A stretch of 8,575 nt of DNA from Pseudoselenomonas ruminantium. Lineage in GTDB: Bacteria > Bacillota > Negativicutes > Selenomonadales > Selenomonadaceae. This document shows positions 7,263 to 8,575 of the stretch, piece by piece; within the stretch, counting starts at the first letter, position 1; each line of letters begins with the position of its first letter. Below the pieces are notes generated by a model. The model was not told the DNA's origin, ran no database searches, and saw nothing but the letters and a program-made list of their open reading frames with translations. Made by a program: the position numbers and the translations under genes. The stretch is from positions 1 through 8,575 of the forward strand of contig DJYL01000045.1 in the NCBI GenBank assembly GCA_002448495.1, in the 5' to 3' direction.

Positions 7263-8114
7263 TTATTTCAGAGCTTCGGCACCGCCAACAATCTCGGTGA
7301 TTTCGTTGGTGATACCTGCCTGACGTACCTTGTTGTAGTAGAGGTCCAGTTTGCTGATAAGCTCTTCTGCGTTGTCCGTTGCATTGCTCATGGCGTTCAT
7401 GCGGGAGCTTAACTCACTTGCCGCCGACTGCAGGAGCGCTGCATAAATCGTGGTGTAGAGATACTGCGGAAGCAGGCTTCCGAGTACCGTGGCGGCATCC
7501 GGTTCATAGATGTACTCGGTAACCGGGCCTTCCGTGCCCTCCTCTGCCTCAAAGGGCAGGAGCTTGAGCACCTGCGGCTCGCAGTTGATTGCCGAGATAA
7601 ACTTCGTATAAACCATCTGCACTTCCCGGATTTCTCCGGTCTTGAAGCGTTCCACCAAATCATCGGCCAGTTTCTTGGCCAAGTCGAAGTTGGGGCGTTC
7701 GCTGACGCCGATAACGCTCTTTACCACATCATAACCGCGATTCTTGAAGTGGCTGGTACCCTTGCGGCCGACAATGACCAGCGGGGTATTTTTCTTATCC
7801 TCCACCAGTGCTTCCGCTGCCTTGCAGGCGTTGGACGAATAAGCACCGGCAAGGCCCTTGTCACTGGTGACAAGCAAAATGAGCTTTTTGCCGTCCTCAT
7901 GCTTAGTCAGCAGGGGATGGGAAAAATCATTTCCCGCGGTAGCAGCAATCTGCTGTACCACCTGCACGACCTTTTCTGCATAAGGTTTGTTGGCAAGTGC
8001 TGCCTCTTTGGCATGACGGAGACGCGAAGTCGCCACCATGTTCATGGCACTGGTTATCTGCTTGGTACTCTTTACGCTCTTAATGCGATGGCGGATGTCC
8101 TGTAAACTAGCCAA
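7263..8114 (-). CDS. atpG: ATP synthase F1 subunit gamma
   Basis: The rotating central shaft of F1. The 283 residues are a typical length. The N-terminal coiled-coil helix carries IRHRIKSVKSTKQITSAMNM (7-26), the central domain has TSDKGLAGAYSSN (83-95), and the C-terminal helix carries the conserved SSRMNAMSNATDNAEELI (236-253) with KVRQAGITNEITEIVGGAEAL at the end. The start is a TTG at 8114-8112; it gives the standard MASLQDIRHRIKS beginning and has a GAGGTG ribosome binding site (8122-8127) seven bases upstream. The gene lies 20 bases after atpA in the usual alpha-gamma-beta-epsilon order. Confidence 0.97.
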   Translation of the reverse strand: MASLQDIRHRIKSVKSTKQITSAMNMVATSRLRHAKEAALANKPYAEKVVQVVQQIAATAGNDFSHPLLTKHEDGKKLILLVTSDKGLAGAYSSNACKAAEALVEDKKNTPLVIVGRKGTSHFKNRGYDVVKSVIGVSERPNFDLAKKLADDLVERFKTGEIREVQMVYTKFISAINCEPQVLKLLPFEAEEGTEGPVTEYIYEPDAATVLGSLLPQYLYTTIYAALLQSAASELSSRMNAMSNATDNAEELISKLDLYYNKVRQAGITNEITEIVGGAEALK

Positions 8115-8134
8115 AAAGAATCACCTCGCTAACC

Positions 8135-8575
8135 TTATGCCATTTTGTATGTTACAGTTTCCTTGAATTCCTCGATAGCTTTGGTAAGCTCTGCTTCGAT
8201 AGCGTCATCAAGTTTCTTCTGCTCGGCAATCTTCGCGCCGATATCCGGATGCTGTGCGCGCATGAACTTCAGGAAGTCGTTATGGAACTCGACAACCTTC
8301 TCTACCGGAATATCAGCGAGGAAGCCGCGGACAGCGGTGAAAATCACCATAACCTGTTCCTGTACGAGGAGCGGGCTGTACTGTGCCTGTTTCAGCGTTT
8401 CAACCATGCGGGCACCGCGGTCGAGCTGTGCCTTGGTGGCCTTATCGAGGTCGGAAGCGAACTGGGAAAATGCCGCCAGTTCGCGGTACTGCGCGAGATC
8501 CAGACGCATGGTACCGGCAACCTGCTTCATGGCCTTAATCTGTGCCGAACCGCCTACACGGGATACGGACAGACC
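8135..8575 (-). CDS. atpA: ATP synthase F1 subunit alpha (C-terminal part)
   Basis: The last 146 residues of the non-catalytic nucleotide-binding subunit; the gene continues past the window edge at 8575 in an open frame. It begins [21 protein letters not shown] and continues with [16 protein letters not shown], the highly conserved stretch after the nucleotide-binding domain. It then runs through the C-terminal helical bundle to VTYKMA and the stop. The complete family protein is about 500 residues, so roughly 350 are missing. The ATG at 8530 is an internal Met and not a start. The P-loop and most of the operon (delta, b, c and a subunits) lie outside, so the coupling ion cannot be judged. 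Confidence 0.97.
   Translation of the reverse strand, partial: GLSVSRVGGSAQIKAMKQVAGTMRLDLAQYRELAAFSQFASDLDKATKAQLDRGARMVETLKQAQYSPLLVQEQVMVIFTAVRGFLADIPVEKVVEFHNDFLKFMRAQHPDIGAKIAEQKKLDDAIEAELTKAIEEFKETVTYKMA

Overview
The window looks like a chromosomal segment of an anaerobic, moderately GC-rich Firmicute of the Negativicutes (a Selenomonas/Mitsuokella/Megamonas-like organism). This is an inference from protein flavour: a Thermotoga/Bacillus-like type I-beta DAHP synthase next to a separate prephenate dehydratase, an F1-ATPase block of Firmicute type, strong AGGAGG ribosome binding sites, TTG starts, and a PBECR4-domain protein. No rRNA, tRNA, CRISPR array or insertion sequence was seen.

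Layout. Positions 1-59 (minus) hold the first 19 codons of a probable MFS exporter with a clear sigma-70-type promoter at 90-118. A terminator at 144-187 closes a 72-residue secreted Gly/His/Cys peptide gene (199-417, minus), preceded by two pairs of 11-bp-phased direct repeats (450-503) typical of OmpR/PhoB-type regulator sites. Next, on the minus strand, is a two-gene aromatic amino acid operon, pheA (1581-2417) then aroF (523-1554), driven from a promoter at 2451-2479. Together they commit carbon to the shikimate pathway (DAHP synthase) and divert prephenate to phenylalanine (prephenate dehydratase).

Region 2480-2780 has no convincing gene but holds a possible short plus-strand structured RNA (about 2547-2686) with its own terminator, and the terminator (2721-2766) of the next minus-strand gene. 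That gene (2783-3388) encodes a PBECR4-domain protein, a family linked to predicted phage/toxin-type nucleases. Upstream of it, 3408-3587 (minus) looks like a structured RNA of about 180 nt with a strong promoter (TTGACG-17-TATAAT) and a perfect 11-bp terminator hairpin ending about 23 bases before the PBECR4 start. It is either a 6S-like ncRNA or an attenuating leader of the PBECR4 gene. This is the most interesting part of the window.

From 3771 to 5324 (plus) is an AGCS-family sodium- or proton-coupled alanine/glycine symporter. A strong bidirectional terminator (5336-5374) separates it from the convergent 3' end of the ATP synthase operon: atpA (3' part, running off the window), atpG, atpD and atpC, all on the minus strand in the usual order with gaps of 3-23 bases. 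atpG and atpD both start at TTG.
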